From: Candidatus Gastranaerophilales bacterium
GTDB taxonomy: Bacteria; Cyanobacteriota; Vampirovibrionia; Gastranaerophilales; Gastranaerophilaceae
DNA: 64,000 nt
Assembly: GCA_944324345.1 (NCBI GenBank)
Contig: CALUVT010000001.1
Location: 434,001 to 498,000 of the forward strand
Direction of reading: 5' to 3'
Position numbers and translations under genes: made by a program. A model generated the notes under the pieces. It saw only the letters and a program-made list of their open reading frames with translations, was not told where the DNA came from and did no database searches. Position 1 is the stretch's first letter; each line of letters opens with the position of its first letter. Below, one piece after another: positions 16,509 to 26,329 of this stretch.

Positions 16509-17381
16509 ATGGCTTTGAACTTTCAGGAATTGGTTTTTAATTTACAAAAATTTTGGTCTGACTACGGTTGTATAATTCAGCAGCCTTATGATATTGAAAA
16601 GGGTGCATCTACAATGAACCCTGCTACGTTTTTGCGTGCATTAGGCCCTGAACCTTGGAATACTGCAATGATTGAACCTTGCAGAAGACCTACTGATGCC
16701 AGATACGGCGAAAACCCAAATCGTCTTGGTCATTATTTCCAATTTCAGGTAATATTGAAACCTTCTCCCGATAATGCTCAAGAGCTTTATTTGAAAAGTT
16801 TGGAAGCTATGGGAATTGATTTAAAAGAACATGATGTAAGGTTTGTGGAAGATAATTGGGAATCTCCGACTTTAGGTGCAGCAGGTGTAGGCTGGGAAGT
16901 TTGGCTGGATGGTATGGAAATTACTCAGTTTACTTATTTTCAACAGGTTGGCGGAGTTGAGGTTAAACCTGTAGCTCTTGAACTTACCTATGGTTTGGAA
17001 AGAATTGCAATGTATCTTCAAAATAAGGAATCTGTATATGACATTATGTGGAATGATACATTAAAATATGGCGACATTTACCTGCAAAATGAAATTGAAC
17101 AGTCTAAATATAACTTTGAAGTCAGTGATTCTAAGGCTTTATTTACAATGTTTGATTTATATCAAAAAGAAGTTGATAATTGTGTTAGTGCAAAGCTTGT
17201 TTTGCCGGCTTATGATTATGTTTTAAAATGTTCACATACATTTAACCTCCTTGATGCAAGAGGCGTAATCAGTAAGGATGAAAGAATTAATTTTATAAAC
17301 AGAGTCAGGACAATGGCTTCTGCTGTTGCAAGACTATATGTAGCACAAAGAGAAGAAATGGGATTCCCTCTTTGTAAATAA
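16509..17381 (+). CDS. glyQ: Glycyl-tRNA synthetase alpha subunit
   Basis: GlyQ carries the aminoacylation site of the alpha2-beta2 glycyl-tRNA synthetase. The product from 16509 ([16 protein letters not shown]) has 290 residues, the family size. Family signatures are [53 protein letters not shown], and [23 protein letters not shown]. The upstream in-frame TTG at 16497 is rejected because family members begin close to this ATG. The beta-subunit gene glyS is not adjacent and not in the window; the next gene is a permease 17 bases downstream. Confidence 0.96.
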   Translation: MALNFQELVFNLQKFWSDYGCIIQQPYDIEKGASTMNPATFLRALGPEPWNTAMIEPCRRPTDARYGENPNRLGHYFQFQVILKPSPDNAQELYLKSLEAMGIDLKEHDVRFVEDNWESPTLGAAGVGWEVWLDGMEITQFTYFQQVGGVEVKPVALELTYGLERIAMYLQNKESVYDIMWNDTLKYGDIYLQNEIEQSKYNFEVSDSKALFTMFDLYQKEVDNCVSAKLVLPAYDYVLKCSHTFNLLDARGVISKDERINFINRVRTMASAVARLYVAQREEMGFPLCK

Positions 17382-17398
17382 TAATATAAGGAAAATAG

Positions 17399-18991
17399 AT
17401 GGCAGAAAAATTTCACCGTGCGACATTTACTCGCAATTTTTTAAGGACTATCACAAGGATTAAAAATCCTGATGAGATGCTTGCTGAAGCAAAGGCAGAA
17501 GGTTTAGAAAAAACTTTAGGCGTTTGGGATTTAATTATTTTAGGTGTAGGTGCAATCATAGGTTCAGGAATTTTCGCAGTTGTTGGTATTGCTGCTGCAG
17601 GAAGTTCTGACGGGTCAATAATTGGTGCAGGGCCGGGACTTGTGGTTTCTATGATTATAGCTGCAGTTGCTTGTATATTTTCGGCTCTTTGTTATTCTGA
17701 ATTTGCAACTATGATTCCTGTTGCAGGGGGTGCTTATACGTATACCTTTGCAACTTTGGGTGAGTTTGCGGCTTGGATGGTCGGATGGGTTTTGATGCTT
17801 GAGTACGCAATTGGTTTTATTGCCGTTGCTTGTGCTTGGTCAAACCATTTCATACAATTTTTAAGCGGTTTTGAAAAGGTTTTGCCTTCTTGGCTTTCAA
17901 ACCCGCCTGTTTGGCTTGTAAATGATGTTTTTTCGGCAACAAAATTAGCTGCTGACAATTCTAATATCCATCTTCCAATGTTGTTTGGGATGCCTGTAAG
18001 TATTAATTTACCTGCTATTGTTATTGTGCTTCTTATTACAATGATACTTGTTAGAGGTACAAAAGATTCTACTAAAATGGCAGGGCTGATGGTATTTATA
18101 AAAATTGCCGTGATAGCTTTGTTTGTTGTTGCAGGTGCCTTCTTTGTAAAACCTGAAAATTGGACTCCTTTTGCACCAAACGGTGCTGCGGGAATTTTTG
18201 CGGGTGCTTTTTTGATATTTTTTGCTTACATCGGATTTGATGCTCTGGCTACTGCTGCAGAAGAATGCAAAAATCCGCAAAAAGATTTACCTATCGGAAT
18301 TATCGGATCTTTAATAATTACAACGATTGTATATGTATCTGTTGCTCTTGTTTTGACAGGATTGCAGGATACGAGTTCTGCTGTACCTTTAGCATTTTTA
18401 AAGGCTCCAATGGCATATTGTATGTCGGTTCTAAATATGAATTGGGCTGCCGGATTGATTTCTTTGGGTTCTTTGGCCGGATTGACATCAGTGCTTTTGG
18501 TTTTGGAGATGGCTGCTACAAGAATTTTGTATGCAATGAGCAGAGATCACTTTATTTCCCAAAGGTTCCAAAAGTTACATCCAAAGTTTAAGACTCCGGC
18601 TCTTTTGACTTGGACTGTAGGGATACTTGCTATTGTCGGAATTCTTACATTAAATTTGGATGTCGCTGCTGAACTTTGTAATTATGGGACATTTACGTCT
18701 TTCATAATTGTATGTGTTGCAGTTTTGATATTACGTAAAACAGATCCAGAAAGACCGAGACCATTTAAGGTGCCGTTTTCACCTGTTACTCCTTCTTTAG
18801 GAATAATTATTTGCGGAGGTTTGATGGTTTACAAATCAATGCAGCCATCAGGTTCTGCTCTTTTATTCCCTGTTTGGCTGGGTATTGGTGCAATAATTTA
18901 TTTGTTGTATGGTTTTGTTAGAAACAGACAAAATGAAAACAAAATTCATAATGAAAAAGTAGAACTTAAAAAACAAGAAATGATGAAATAA
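17399..18991 (+). CDS. APC-family amino-acid permease 1
   Basis: The product has 530 residues with about twelve to fourteen membrane helices. It fits the cationic amino-acid transporter branch of the APC superfamily: after a soluble 40 residues comes LEKTLGVWDLIILGVGAIIGSGIFAVVG with the substrate-binding G-[AS]-IIGSGIF loop. Next come FSALCYSEFATMIPVAGGAYTY and FFAYIGFDALATAAEE, a family hallmark, then KNPQKDLPIGI. The C-terminus is basic and cytoplasmic. The stop overlaps the ATG of a close paralogue by one base. Substrate specificity cannot be read; Lys/Arg or another amino acid exchanged or imported with protons is likely. Confidence 0.88.
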   Translation: MAEKFHRATFTRNFLRTITRIKNPDEMLAEAKAEGLEKTLGVWDLIILGVGAIIGSGIFAVVGIAAAGSSDGSIIGAGPGLVVSMIIAAVACIFSALCYSEFATMIPVAGGAYTYTFATLGEFAAWMVGWVLMLEYAIGFIAVACAWSNHFIQFLSGFEKVLPSWLSNPPVWLVNDVFSATKLAADNSNIHLPMLFGMPVSINLPAIVIVLLITMILVRGTKDSTKMAGLMVFIKIAVIALFVVAGAFFVKPENWTPFAPNGAAGIFAGAFLIFFAYIGFDALATAAEECKNPQKDLPIGIIGSLIITTIVYVSVALVLTGLQDTSSAVPLAFLKAPMAYCMSVLNMNWAAGLISLGSLAGLTSVLLVLEMAATRILYAMSRDHFISQRFQKLHPKFKTPALLTWTVGILAIVGILTLNLDVAAELCNYGTFTSFIIVCVAVLILRKTDPERPRPFKVPFSPVTPSLGIIICGGLMVYKSMQPSGSALLFPVWLGIGAIIYLLYGFVRNRQNENKIHNEKVELKKQEMMK

Positions 18992-20553
18992 TGGAATTAA
19001 AGTCGATATTATATAATGCATTTAAGAAAAAAAGCCCCGATGAATTGATTGCTGTAAGCAAAAAGTCAGAACTGAAAAAGACATTGAATGTCTTTGATTT
19101 AATAGTTCTGGGTATTGGAGCGGTGGTTGGTACGGGAATTTTTACTATTATCGGCTCTGCAATTCAGGGTGGACCTGAAAGTGTTGGAGCAGGACCTGCT
19201 ATTGTTGTTTCAATGGTTTTGGCAGTTATAGCTTGCGTTTTTTCTGCGTTATGTTACAGTGAAATTGCTGCTATGATGCCTGTTGCCGGAAGTGCTTATA
19301 CTTACACTTATGCAACGATGGGCGAATTTATGGCTTGGATGGTCGGATGGATTTTGATGCTAGAATACGCGATTGGTAATATTACTGTTGCCTGTGCGTG
19401 GACAGGGTATTTTGTCCAGTTTTTAAAAGGTTTTAAACACATTCTTCCTGATTTTGTCGTAAATTTCCCTATGTGGCTAAGAAATGATTACAGATTTATG
19501 TTTTCATATTGTGATAAGTATGGACTTGATCCGCATACGCAGATGCCGTTTATTTTTGACAAAATCCCTTTTGCAATAAACCTTCCGGCAATGGTTATAG
19601 TTTTACTTTTGACTATTTTGCTTGTAAAGGGGGTTAAGGAATCAACGAGATTTGCCAGCGTTATGGTTGGTGTGAATATGTTTATGATAATTTCATTTAT
19701 TATCGTCGGTTCATTTTATGTAAAGCCTGAAAATTGGACGCCGTTTGCTCCAAACGGGTTTGAAGGAATTTTTATGGGTGCGTTTTTGATATTCTTTGCG
19801 TACATCGGGTTTGATGCTATTTCAACAACTGCTGAAGAAACCGAAAACCCTCAAAGAGATTTGCCTATAGCTATATTAGGAACTCTTGTTATCTGTACAA
19901 TTTTATATATATGTGTGGCACTTGTTTTAACAGGGAATGTGCCTCTTGGCCAGATTGATATTCAGGCTCCTATTGCTCATGCTATGCGTGCAATAGGAAA
20001 GGATTGGTTTGCGGGATTGATTTCAATTGGGGCGTTGTGTGCTTTGACTTCTGTAATTTTAATTTATCAGCTTGGAACAACCAGAATATTATACGCTATG
20101 AGCCGTGATAGATTTTTACCTAAGTCTTTGAGATTAATCCACAAAAAATACAGAACTCCTCATGTTTTGACTTGGATTTCAGGTATAATTGTTATTTTAT
20201 GTACGTTTTTTATGGATTTGAGTATATCTGCTGAACTTTGTAATTTTGGGACATTTACATCTTTCATTATAATTTGTATTGCCGTATTAATATTAAGAAA
20301 GACTGATCCTGATAGACCAAGGCCTTTTAGGGTCCCATTCTCGCCATTATTCCCTATTTTAGGAATCTTGACATGTGGCGGGCTGATGGTTTATTCTATG
20401 AAATTCTTAACTACATCTTCTCTTTATTTCCCTCTATGGCTGCTTATGGGATTTGCAATATATGCTGGATATGGCTATAAACAAAAAAGACTGGAAGAAA
20501 AATTGAAATGTCAAAGACGCTTAAAACCCAACGCTGAAATTCAAGTAAAATAG
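18991..20553 (+). CDS. APC-family amino-acid permease 2
   Basis: The product has 520 residues and is a tandem paralogue of the gene before it. It repeats the same motifs: GAVVGTGIFTIIG, FSALCYSEIAAMMPVAGSAYTY, FFAYIGFDAISTTAEE and NPQRDLPIAI. Both also share KTDP(E/D)RPRPF(K/R)VPFSP near the end. The two start codons lie in one transcript with a one-base overlap, so they probably came from a tandem duplication and are made together, either as separate transporters or a pair with different substrates. Confidence 0.88.
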   Translation: MELKSILYNAFKKKSPDELIAVSKKSELKKTLNVFDLIVLGIGAVVGTGIFTIIGSAIQGGPESVGAGPAIVVSMVLAVIACVFSALCYSEIAAMMPVAGSAYTYTYATMGEFMAWMVGWILMLEYAIGNITVACAWTGYFVQFLKGFKHILPDFVVNFPMWLRNDYRFMFSYCDKYGLDPHTQMPFIFDKIPFAINLPAMVIVLLLTILLVKGVKESTRFASVMVGVNMFMIISFIIVGSFYVKPENWTPFAPNGFEGIFMGAFLIFFAYIGFDAISTTAEETENPQRDLPIAILGTLVICTILYICVALVLTGNVPLGQIDIQAPIAHAMRAIGKDWFAGLISIGALCALTSVILIYQLGTTRILYAMSRDRFLPKSLRLIHKKYRTPHVLTWISGIIVILCTFFMDLSISAELCNFGTFTSFIIICIAVLILRKTDPDRPRPFRVPFSPLFPILGILTCGGLMVYSMKFLTTSSLYFPLWLLMGFAIYAGYGYKQKRLEEKLKCQRRLKPNAEIQVK

Positions 20554-20642
20554 ATATGTTGTTTGAGTTGTCTATGAGGGACTTTTCTTTATTTCTGTTT
20601 CTTGTCGTGTAGTAAATAATTATTAAAAAATCTTTAAGGCAC

Positions 20643-20691
20643 TTGTTTAAATTCCTTTACTCCGTATAATAAGTGTATAAGGTGTACTTAT
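20643..20691 (+). promoter_or_regulatory. Promoter of pgi with overlapping inverted repeat
   Basis: TTGTTT (20643-20648), 16-base spacer, TATAAT (20665-20670). ATAAGT and ACTTAT (20669-20674, 20686-20691) form an inverted repeat over the expected start of transcription, a possible repressor site. Confidence 0.5.
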
Positions 20692-20723
20692 TCTGATTAA
20701 GGTTATTTTGAAAAGGAGTACAG

Positions 20724-22112
20724 ATGATAGCTTTAGACTACCGAAATATTGATGAAAGCGTTATTGGGAGCGAGAACGGGTTAAATATCAGAGAGGAATT
20801 TACAAATTACAAAGACAGAATTACCTCTATTATTGCAAATTTAAACAAACGCAAGGATAAACCCGGTCAATGGCTTCAATGGATGAATTTGGGTTACAGC
20901 GAAGAAACTCTTTGGTATGTTAAAGAATATGCTTCTATGGTTGAAGGCCGATTTGAAAATATTTTGGTACTCGGGATAGGCGGTTCTGCACTCGGAGGTT
21001 TGGCTGTTACGGAAGCTCTTTTGAAACCTTATTGGAACTTGTTGACACCTGAACAAAGAAATAATTTACCAAGAATTTTCTTTCTGGATAATATTGATCC
21101 TGATACAATGACCGGTTTGTTAGATATGCTGGATCTTAAAAAAACTCTTGTAAATGTTATAACAAAATCCGGATCTACTGCTGAAACCATGTCGCAGTTT
21201 ATGATTGTAAAAGATCGCTTGGAAAAAGAACTTGGTGACAATTATCGTTATAATGTTGTTGCTACAACGGATAAGAAAACCGGGATTTTAAGACAGATTG
21301 CCGAACAGGAAGGTTACAAGACATTTGTTGTACCTGACGATGTAGGCGGAAGATTTTCTGTATTTTCAGCAGTTGGTTTATTGCCTTTCGCTCTTGTCGG
21401 AATTGATATTGATGAGATTACAAATGGTATAAAGGACATGGATCTTGCCTTAAAAAATACTGACATAAACGAAAATATCGCAGCTCAAAATGCTTTAATT
21501 CATTATCTTATGGATGTCAGAAAAGGCAAGAATTTATCTGTTATGATGCCTTATTCAAGCAGATTAAAATATGTTTCTGATTGGTATGTTCAATTATGGG
21601 CAGAATCATTAGGGAAAAATAAGGACAAAAACGGTAATGATGTGTGTGTTGGGCCTACTCCAATAAAAGCTTTGGGTGCAACAGATCAACATTCACAGAT
21701 TCAGCTTTACAACGAAGGGCCAAACAACAAGGTTATTAACTTTATACGTGTGAAGGAATTTGATAATAATTTAGAAATTCCTCCGATTTTTGAATATACG
21801 GGTATCGGTTATTTAGGCGGAAAAACTATAAATCAGCTTATAAATGCGGAGGCGGATTCTACCAAAGTTGTTCTTTCTGATTTTCAAAGGCCGAATGTAA
21901 CCATTACACTTGAAAAAGTTGACGGATATAATGTCGCACAGTTGCTTTACATGCTAGAGGTTCAAACAGCAATAGCAGGAGAACTTTATAATATAGATGC
22001 CTTTAATCAGCCGGGGGTTGAGCAGGCGAAAAATTATACTTATGCTTTAATGGGAAGGGCAGGTTACGAAGAATCTGCTCAGGCTATTAAAGAAAAAATG
22101 GCTTTGGCCTAG
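20724..22112 (+). CDS. pgi: Glucose-6-phosphate isomerase
   Basis: It interconverts glucose 6-phosphate and fructose 6-phosphate. The product has 462 residues, the short bacterial form. Two SIS-type sugar-phosphate domains are visible: LVLGIGGSALGGLAV near 75, TKSGSTAETMSQF near 151 (phosphate-binding), VGGRFSVFSAVGLLPFALVG near 204, and ATDQHSQIQLYNEGP near 315, which contains the catalytic-loop His. AAGGAG precedes the ATG. A small exported protein gene and trxB follow closely. glmS at 30673 uses the product fructose 6-phosphate. Confidence 0.95.
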   Translation: MIALDYRNIDESVIGSENGLNIREEFTNYKDRITSIIANLNKRKDKPGQWLQWMNLGYSEETLWYVKEYASMVEGRFENILVLGIGGSALGGLAVTEALLKPYWNLLTPEQRNNLPRIFFLDNIDPDTMTGLLDMLDLKKTLVNVITKSGSTAETMSQFMIVKDRLEKELGDNYRYNVVATTDKKTGILRQIAEQEGYKTFVVPDDVGGRFSVFSAVGLLPFALVGIDIDEITNGIKDMDLALKNTDINENIAAQNALIHYLMDVRKGKNLSVMMPYSSRLKYVSDWYVQLWAESLGKNKDKNGNDVCVGPTPIKALGATDQHSQIQLYNEGPNNKVINFIRVKEFDNNLEIPPIFEYTGIGYLGGKTINQLINAEADSTKVVLSDFQRPNVTITLEKVDGYNVAQLLYMLEVQTAIAGELYNIDAFNQPGVEQAKNYTYALMGRAGYEESAQAIKEKMALA

Positions 22113-22119
22113 GATTTAT

Positions 22120-22614
22120 ATGAGTATTTTTAAAAATTTAGTTGTATTATTGTTGTTAATTTTAGGGACAAGTGCTTTTGGCCAGACATTGAAAGCCGGG
22201 ATTTCTATTGACAAAGTTCCTAATGCGTTTTATGGAACCTGGCGAGTTGTCGCAAAAATTGATAAACAGAGCGGAAATAGAATTAATTTTCGTCCTCGCA
22301 CGGTAGAAGTTTGGAACCTATCAAGGCAAGGTGACGTCATAAATTTAAGTAATCCGTTTACAGGGGCAGATGCTTCTGTTACAGTTGATTATGTTGATGG
22401 AAATATTATCAGGTTTACGAAAAAGGGAAACTATGATAACAAAACTCTTACAGATACTGTTGATTTAAAACTTGACGGTAATACTTTCACAGGGATAAAT
22501 ACATTAGTTTTTGAAACTTTTTCTACTTACGATAATTCATTAATTCAAAAAGATACTGCCTTATACATATTAAAGGGCGAAAAAATATCAGGAACGAGTA
22601 TTACAGGGAAATGA
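22120..22614 (+). CDS. Small exported protein of unknown function
   Basis: The product has 164 residues. A Sec-type signal peptide (MSIFKNLVVLLLLILGTSAFG) with probable cleavage after Ala-Phe-Gly about residue 21 is followed by a beta-rich domain with VPNAFYGTWRVVAKID near 34, a pattern that recalls lipocalin-like or repeat beta-sheet proteins (GTW...). No Cys lipobox is present, so it is probably free in the periplasm or outside. It begins 8 bases after pgi and its last bases overlap the upstream region of trxB, so the three are one operon. No family is recognised. Confidence 0.55.
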   Translation: MSIFKNLVVLLLLILGTSAFGQTLKAGISIDKVPNAFYGTWRVVAKIDKQSGNRINFRPRTVEVWNLSRQGDVINLSNPFTGADASVTVDYVDGNIIRFTKKGNYDNKTLTDTVDLKLDGNTFTGINTLVFETFSTYDNSLIQKDTALYILKGEKISGTSITGK

Positions 22615-22622
22615 GGAATAAT

Positions 22623-23558
22623 ATGGAGCAATTAAAGTTTGACACTATTATACTGGGTGGCGGCCCTGCAGGGCTTTCGGCAGCCATATATGCAGCAAGA
22701 GGAGCTGTTTCAACTGCTATAGTTGATATAAATATGCTTGGAGGGCAGCCTTCAAATTATTTGGAGTTAGAAAATTATCCCGGGTTTCAAATTGTCGGCG
22801 GGTATGATTTGATGGAAAAATTTGAGGAGCATGCCGATAAGTTTGGGGTTAAAAAATTCCCTATGCAAGAAATAGAAAGTGTTGATTTAATTTCTAAAAC
22901 TATCATAACTAAAGAATATGAATTTAAAGCAAGTACAATAATTATTGCAACCGGTGCTCAGCCAATGAAGCTTGGGGTTGCTGGCGAAAATGAATTTGTT
23001 GGTAGAGGAGTCAGTTATTGTGCTGTTTGTGATGGAGCTTTTTATAAAAATAAAGTTGTTGCTGTTGTCGGAGGCGGAAACGCTGCTGTTGAAGAGGCTA
23101 TGTATCTAACAAAATTTGCCGATAAGGTTTACGTAATTCACAGACGTGATGAACTTAGGGCTGATAAAATTGTACAGGAAAGAGCTTTTAAAAATGATAA
23201 AATCGAATTTGTATGGAATTCTGTTGTAAAAGAAATTAAGGGTGAAAATCTTGTCAGTACCGTCGTGTTAGAAAATGTAAAAAGCAAAGAAGTTTCAAAT
23301 TTAGCTGTTAATGGGGTATTTCCATATATTGGAATGACACCAAATGTAGAGTTATTCTCAGGTCAATTGCAGCAGGATTCCAGAGGTTTTGTTATAACAG
23401 ATGAAACTATGGCAACTTCCGTTGAAGGAGTATTTGCGATAGGGGATGTTAGAACAACTCCTTTACGTCAGGTTATAACAGCTGCCGCTGATGGAGCTGT
23501 GGGAGCAGTTTATGCGGTAAAATATTTAGAATCTCACAAGGAAGCTACTACAGTTTAA
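22623..23558 (+). CDS. trxB: Thioredoxin reductase
   Basis: It reduces thioredoxin with NADPH. The start at 22623 (MEQLKFDTIIL) has GAGG 6 bases upstream; the in-frame ATG at 22611 overlaps the previous stop and lacks a site. The product has 311 residues. It shows the FAD dinucleotide fold (GGGPAGLSAAIYAAR at 12-26), the redox-active C133-A-V-C136 in VSYCAVCDGAFYKN, the NADPH fold VVGGGNAAVEEAMYL, and VEGVFAIGDVRTTPLRQV at the C-terminus. The CAVC centre replaces the common CATC; both types are found in this family. Confidence 0.94.
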   Translation: MEQLKFDTIILGGGPAGLSAAIYAARGAVSTAIVDINMLGGQPSNYLELENYPGFQIVGGYDLMEKFEEHADKFGVKKFPMQEIESVDLISKTIITKEYEFKASTIIIATGAQPMKLGVAGENEFVGRGVSYCAVCDGAFYKNKVVAVVGGGNAAVEEAMYLTKFADKVYVIHRRDELRADKIVQERAFKNDKIEFVWNSVVKEIKGENLVSTVVLENVKSKEVSNLAVNGVFPYIGMTPNVELFSGQLQQDSRGFVITDETMATSVEGVFAIGDVRTTPLRQVITAAADGAVGAVYAVKYLESHKEATTV

Positions 23559-23573
23559 AATAATTAAATTATA

Positions 23574-23613
23574 CAAAGAAAGATACACATTTTTGTGTAT
23601 CTTTCTTGTCTTT
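23574..23613 (+). terminator. Terminator after trxB
   Basis: A long stem (GAAAGATACACA with TGTGTATCTTTC) with a T loop and T-rich tail, 16 bases after the stop. Confidence 0.8.
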
Positions 23614-23652
23614 AAAAAGTAATTTTTCTTTGAAAGTCCTTTTATAATAAGC

Positions 23653-23815
23653 AAAAAAAAGTTGCCTTATTGAGGCAACATTAAATAAACACGAGGATAT
23701 TAAGAGAGAGAGTATAAAATAAAACCTTTTCCTTTTCTTCCCGTTCAAACTAACTGAAGAAACTTTTTAATTATTTAATATCCAATTATTAATCTTTTAA
23801 TTTTTAGATTTCCCT
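23653..23815 (-). ncRNA. Candidate - strand structured RNA with terminator
   Basis: Between the trxB terminator and the ATPase gene there are over 330 bases without a gene. On the - strand GTTGCC and GGCAAC (23661-23666, 23675-23680) form a hairpin followed by eight T (complement of 23653-23660), a convincing terminator for which there is no - strand protein gene. Upstream, GGATATTAA and TTAATATCC (23695-23703, 23775-23783) can pair over a 71-base interior that holds a pyrimidine/purine-rich stretch. A weak - strand promoter lies near 23815-23845 (TTTTTA, then TATAAA-like). The size of about 160 bases and the single long closing stem with a bulged interior would suit a 6S-like RNA, but the class is a guess. 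Confidence 0.3.
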
Positions 23816-23952
23816 TACATTTATATAAAGTATTCTTTCATATAAAAATTTCCTTTTTTTAAGTTTATTGTTACAGTTTTGTTACATTAAATATGTTATT
23901 GTCATAAAGGCTAAAAAATGTTATAATCTATGTTATTAAGAGGGCTTTTATC

Positions 23953-25065
23953 GTGGAAAATTATTCAAATAGCAAGTTTAATATTATCGCATTTTTAAAG
24001 AAGGCTGTTGCAATAGGTGCTTCAGATATTCATCTTCAGGTTGATGAGCATCCTGTTATTCGTATTGACGGCAAGATAACAAAGGTTGATATGCCGCTTT
24101 TGACAGAAAATGATATTGCTATAGCTTATGATATATTGCTTCCGAATCACTTTAAAGGGAAAGTGAATGCGGTCTTTGATTTGGACTTTGCGTATGAAAT
24201 TAAGGGAGTATCACGTTTCAGGGTAAATTTAAGCAGACAACTTGGTAAGAGTGCTCTTGTAATAAGAACTATTCCTTACAATATAAAGCGTATTGCTGAT
24301 TTAATGCTGCCCGAGTCAATCGAACAGTTCGCAACTTTGAATAACGGACTTGTTTTGATTACAGGTCCTACGGGTTCGGGAAAATCTACTACGATAGCGT
24401 CTTTAATTGATTATGTGAATATAAATTACCCTAAACACATAATTACTATTGAAGACCCTGTTGAATTTATTTTCACCAATAAAAAGTCAATTGTATCTCA
24501 AAGACAGGTTTTGATTGATACTCCGTCATTCCCTGATGGTATCAAATATGCTTTAAGACAGGATCCGGATGTTATATTCATAGGTGAAATAAGAGATAAA
24601 GAAACGGTTGTTGCCGCCTTGAAGGCAGCTGAAACAGGCCACCTTGTTTTTGCAACAATTCACACAAATGACGCTATTCAGACTGTCAACAGAATTGTAA
24701 ATATGTATGAGCCTTCAGATAGGGATTTTGTCAGATCACAGCTAGCTCAGGTTCTTCGAGGAACTGTTTCACAAAAATTGATTCCGATATCTAACGGTGC
24801 AGGAAGACGTCCTGCATGTGAAGTTCTGGTTGTAACTCCTACGGTTAAAGATTTTATTGAAAAAGATAAACTTGGAGATATATATGAGCTTGTTAAAAAA
24901 GGCTCTTTCAATAACATGATTACTATGAATGCTTCGTTATACAGATTATACGAACAGGAATTGGTTACTGAGGAAGTTGCTATGGCATATTCCGATAACA
25001 AAAATGAACTTCAACAGATGTTTAGGGGAGTATTCCATGGTACATTTGGGCCTTCAGGGAAATAA
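23953..25065 (+). CDS. PilT/PilU-family twitching ATPase
   Basis: It is a hexameric ATPase that would power retraction of type IV pili from the cytoplasmic face. It starts with GTG (AGAGGG 8 bases upstream). The product has 370 residues: an N-terminal PAS-like domain (ASDIHLQVDEHPVIRIDG), the Walker A GPTGSGKSTTIASLI near 140, the Asp box, Walker B DPDVIFIGEIRD and the His box ETGHLVFATIHTND. The usual AIRNLIRE motif of true PilT is not visible; the corresponding region reads VKDFIEKDKLGDIYELVKKG, so PilU or another PilT paralogue is possible. The second PilT at 52812 does have an AIANLIRE motif. recO follows 21 bases downstream. Confidence 0.85.
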   Translation: MENYSNSKFNIIAFLKKAVAIGASDIHLQVDEHPVIRIDGKITKVDMPLLTENDIAIAYDILLPNHFKGKVNAVFDLDFAYEIKGVSRFRVNLSRQLGKSALVIRTIPYNIKRIADLMLPESIEQFATLNNGLVLITGPTGSGKSTTIASLIDYVNINYPKHIITIEDPVEFIFTNKKSIVSQRQVLIDTPSFPDGIKYALRQDPDVIFIGEIRDKETVVAALKAAETGHLVFATIHTNDAIQTVNRIVNMYEPSDRDFVRSQLAQVLRGTVSQKLIPISNGAGRRPACEVLVVTPTVKDFIEKDKLGDIYELVKKGSFNNMITMNASLYRLYEQELVTEEVAMAYSDNKNELQQMFRGVFHGTFGPSGK

Positions 25066-25086
25066 TTAAGTTAGAGATAGTTGTTT

Positions 25087-25848
25087 ATGAATAATTTTGT
25101 AACTGATGCAATAAACTTAAAAGCTTACAATTTGAGTGAGGCTGACAAAATTATTGTTATGTATTCAAAGGATAAAGGGCTTATAAGGGGAGTTGCTAAA
25201 GGTGTTAAAAAACCGAAGAGTAAGCTTGGAGCAAGGATGGATTTGCTTGTTGCTAATAAGCTTATGCTATATAAAGGCAAAAATCTGGACAGAATCTGTC
25301 AGGCAGAAGCTCTAAACACCTTTCAAAAAACTCGTCAAAATATGGATAAGATTTTTTATTCAATGTACATAACAGAGGTTGTTAATAATTTTGGAGTAGA
25401 AGATGATCCTTGTTCAAAAGAGATATATGATCTACTTTACAAAGCTCTAGATAAAATTTCAAATGCTTCGACAAATGTTGAAATAATGATTGCTGTTATA
25501 AAATTTCAATTGAAAATGATGCAGATATCCGGATTTGGGATAGAACTTGATACTTGTTTGTGTTGTGGAGAACCTATAAAGGATGTTAATATGTATTTCT
25601 CTCCCGGCATGGGCGGGATAGTTTGCAGTGAATGTAACGAAATGCATAAGCTTAGTATTGTAATGCATCACAAGTTGAGAGATTTTCTAAATGCTTGTTT
25701 ACAGTTTGATTTTGAGTACGAATCCGAATATGATAAAAGGGCTAATGATAAAGTTTGCAGTGTATGTTTTGAACTTTTGAAGAATTATATTGATATTCAT
25801 TCTTCAAAAAAGTTTAAATCAACTGATATCTTGCAGGAAATAAAATAG
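25087..25848 (+). CDS. recO: DNA repair protein RecO
   Basis: RecO works with RecF and RecR to load RecA at gaps. The product from 25087 (MNNFVTDAINLKAYNL) has 253 residues. The N-terminal OB fold is recognisable by SEADKIIVMYSKDKGLIRGVAKGVKKPKS, and a zinc site is formed by C157, C159, C160, C180 and C183 (CLCCGEPI and CSEC). The ATG at 25087 is preferred to the in-frame TTG at 25081. It is in an operon between the ATPase gene and a small membrane protein. recF is at 54244. Confidence 0.85.
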   Translation: MNNFVTDAINLKAYNLSEADKIIVMYSKDKGLIRGVAKGVKKPKSKLGARMDLLVANKLMLYKGKNLDRICQAEALNTFQKTRQNMDKIFYSMYITEVVNNFGVEDDPCSKEIYDLLYKALDKISNASTNVEIMIAVIKFQLKMMQISGFGIELDTCLCCGEPIKDVNMYFSPGMGGIVCSECNEMHKLSIVMHHKLRDFLNACLQFDFEYESEYDKRANDKVCSVCFELLKNYIDIHSSKKFKSTDILQEIK

Positions 25849-25855
25849 GTTGTTT

Positions 25856-26224
25856 ATGTTTAAAAATTTATTTAATTTATCATTGAAACGTACGGGAGCG
25901 GAAATTTTTGGGTTTTACTTGTTTTATTCAATAGCTGGTTCTATAGTCGCAGGGTTTATATGTGGCATTTTAATTTATTTGATTTACCCTCAGGCTGTAG
26001 TTTCTAATGATATTCAAAAACTTGCATTATCATTTGGAACTGTAGCTTCAATTTTGTACGGTGTCGGTCTTTCGTTGGCAATTATAAACGCGAAGAAAAT
26101 TTTTAATTCTTTTAAAGCCGTACTTTTTACAATAATCTCTGTTATACTTTTATATTATTTTGGGGCCCTAATTGGTATGATACCTGTGGCTTTTTTAACT
26201 TCTTTTGATGAAAACTCCGTTTAA
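25856..26224 (+). CDS. Small inner-membrane protein of unknown function
   Basis: The product from the ATG at 25856 (MFKNLFNLSLKRTGAEIFGF) has 122 residues with three or four membrane helices: about 15-45, 55-75 and 85-115, separated by short loops. No known transporter motif was seen. It starts 7 bases after recO and is the last gene of that transcript. The first 20 residues, with Lys/Arg, suggest an N-terminus in the cytoplasm. Confidence 0.55.
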   Translation: MFKNLFNLSLKRTGAEIFGFYLFYSIAGSIVAGFICGILIYLIYPQAVVSNDIQKLALSFGTVASILYGVGLSLAIINAKKIFNSFKAVLFTIISVILLYYFGALIGMIPVAFLTSFDENSV

Positions 26225-26329
26225 TATTTTTATTTTTTAAATCATTAATTAAACATTAATTTCAATGACTTTTTGAAAATTAACGTTAAAATGATAATAT
26301 AGAATATTTTTGTAAAGGAGTTAACGTGT

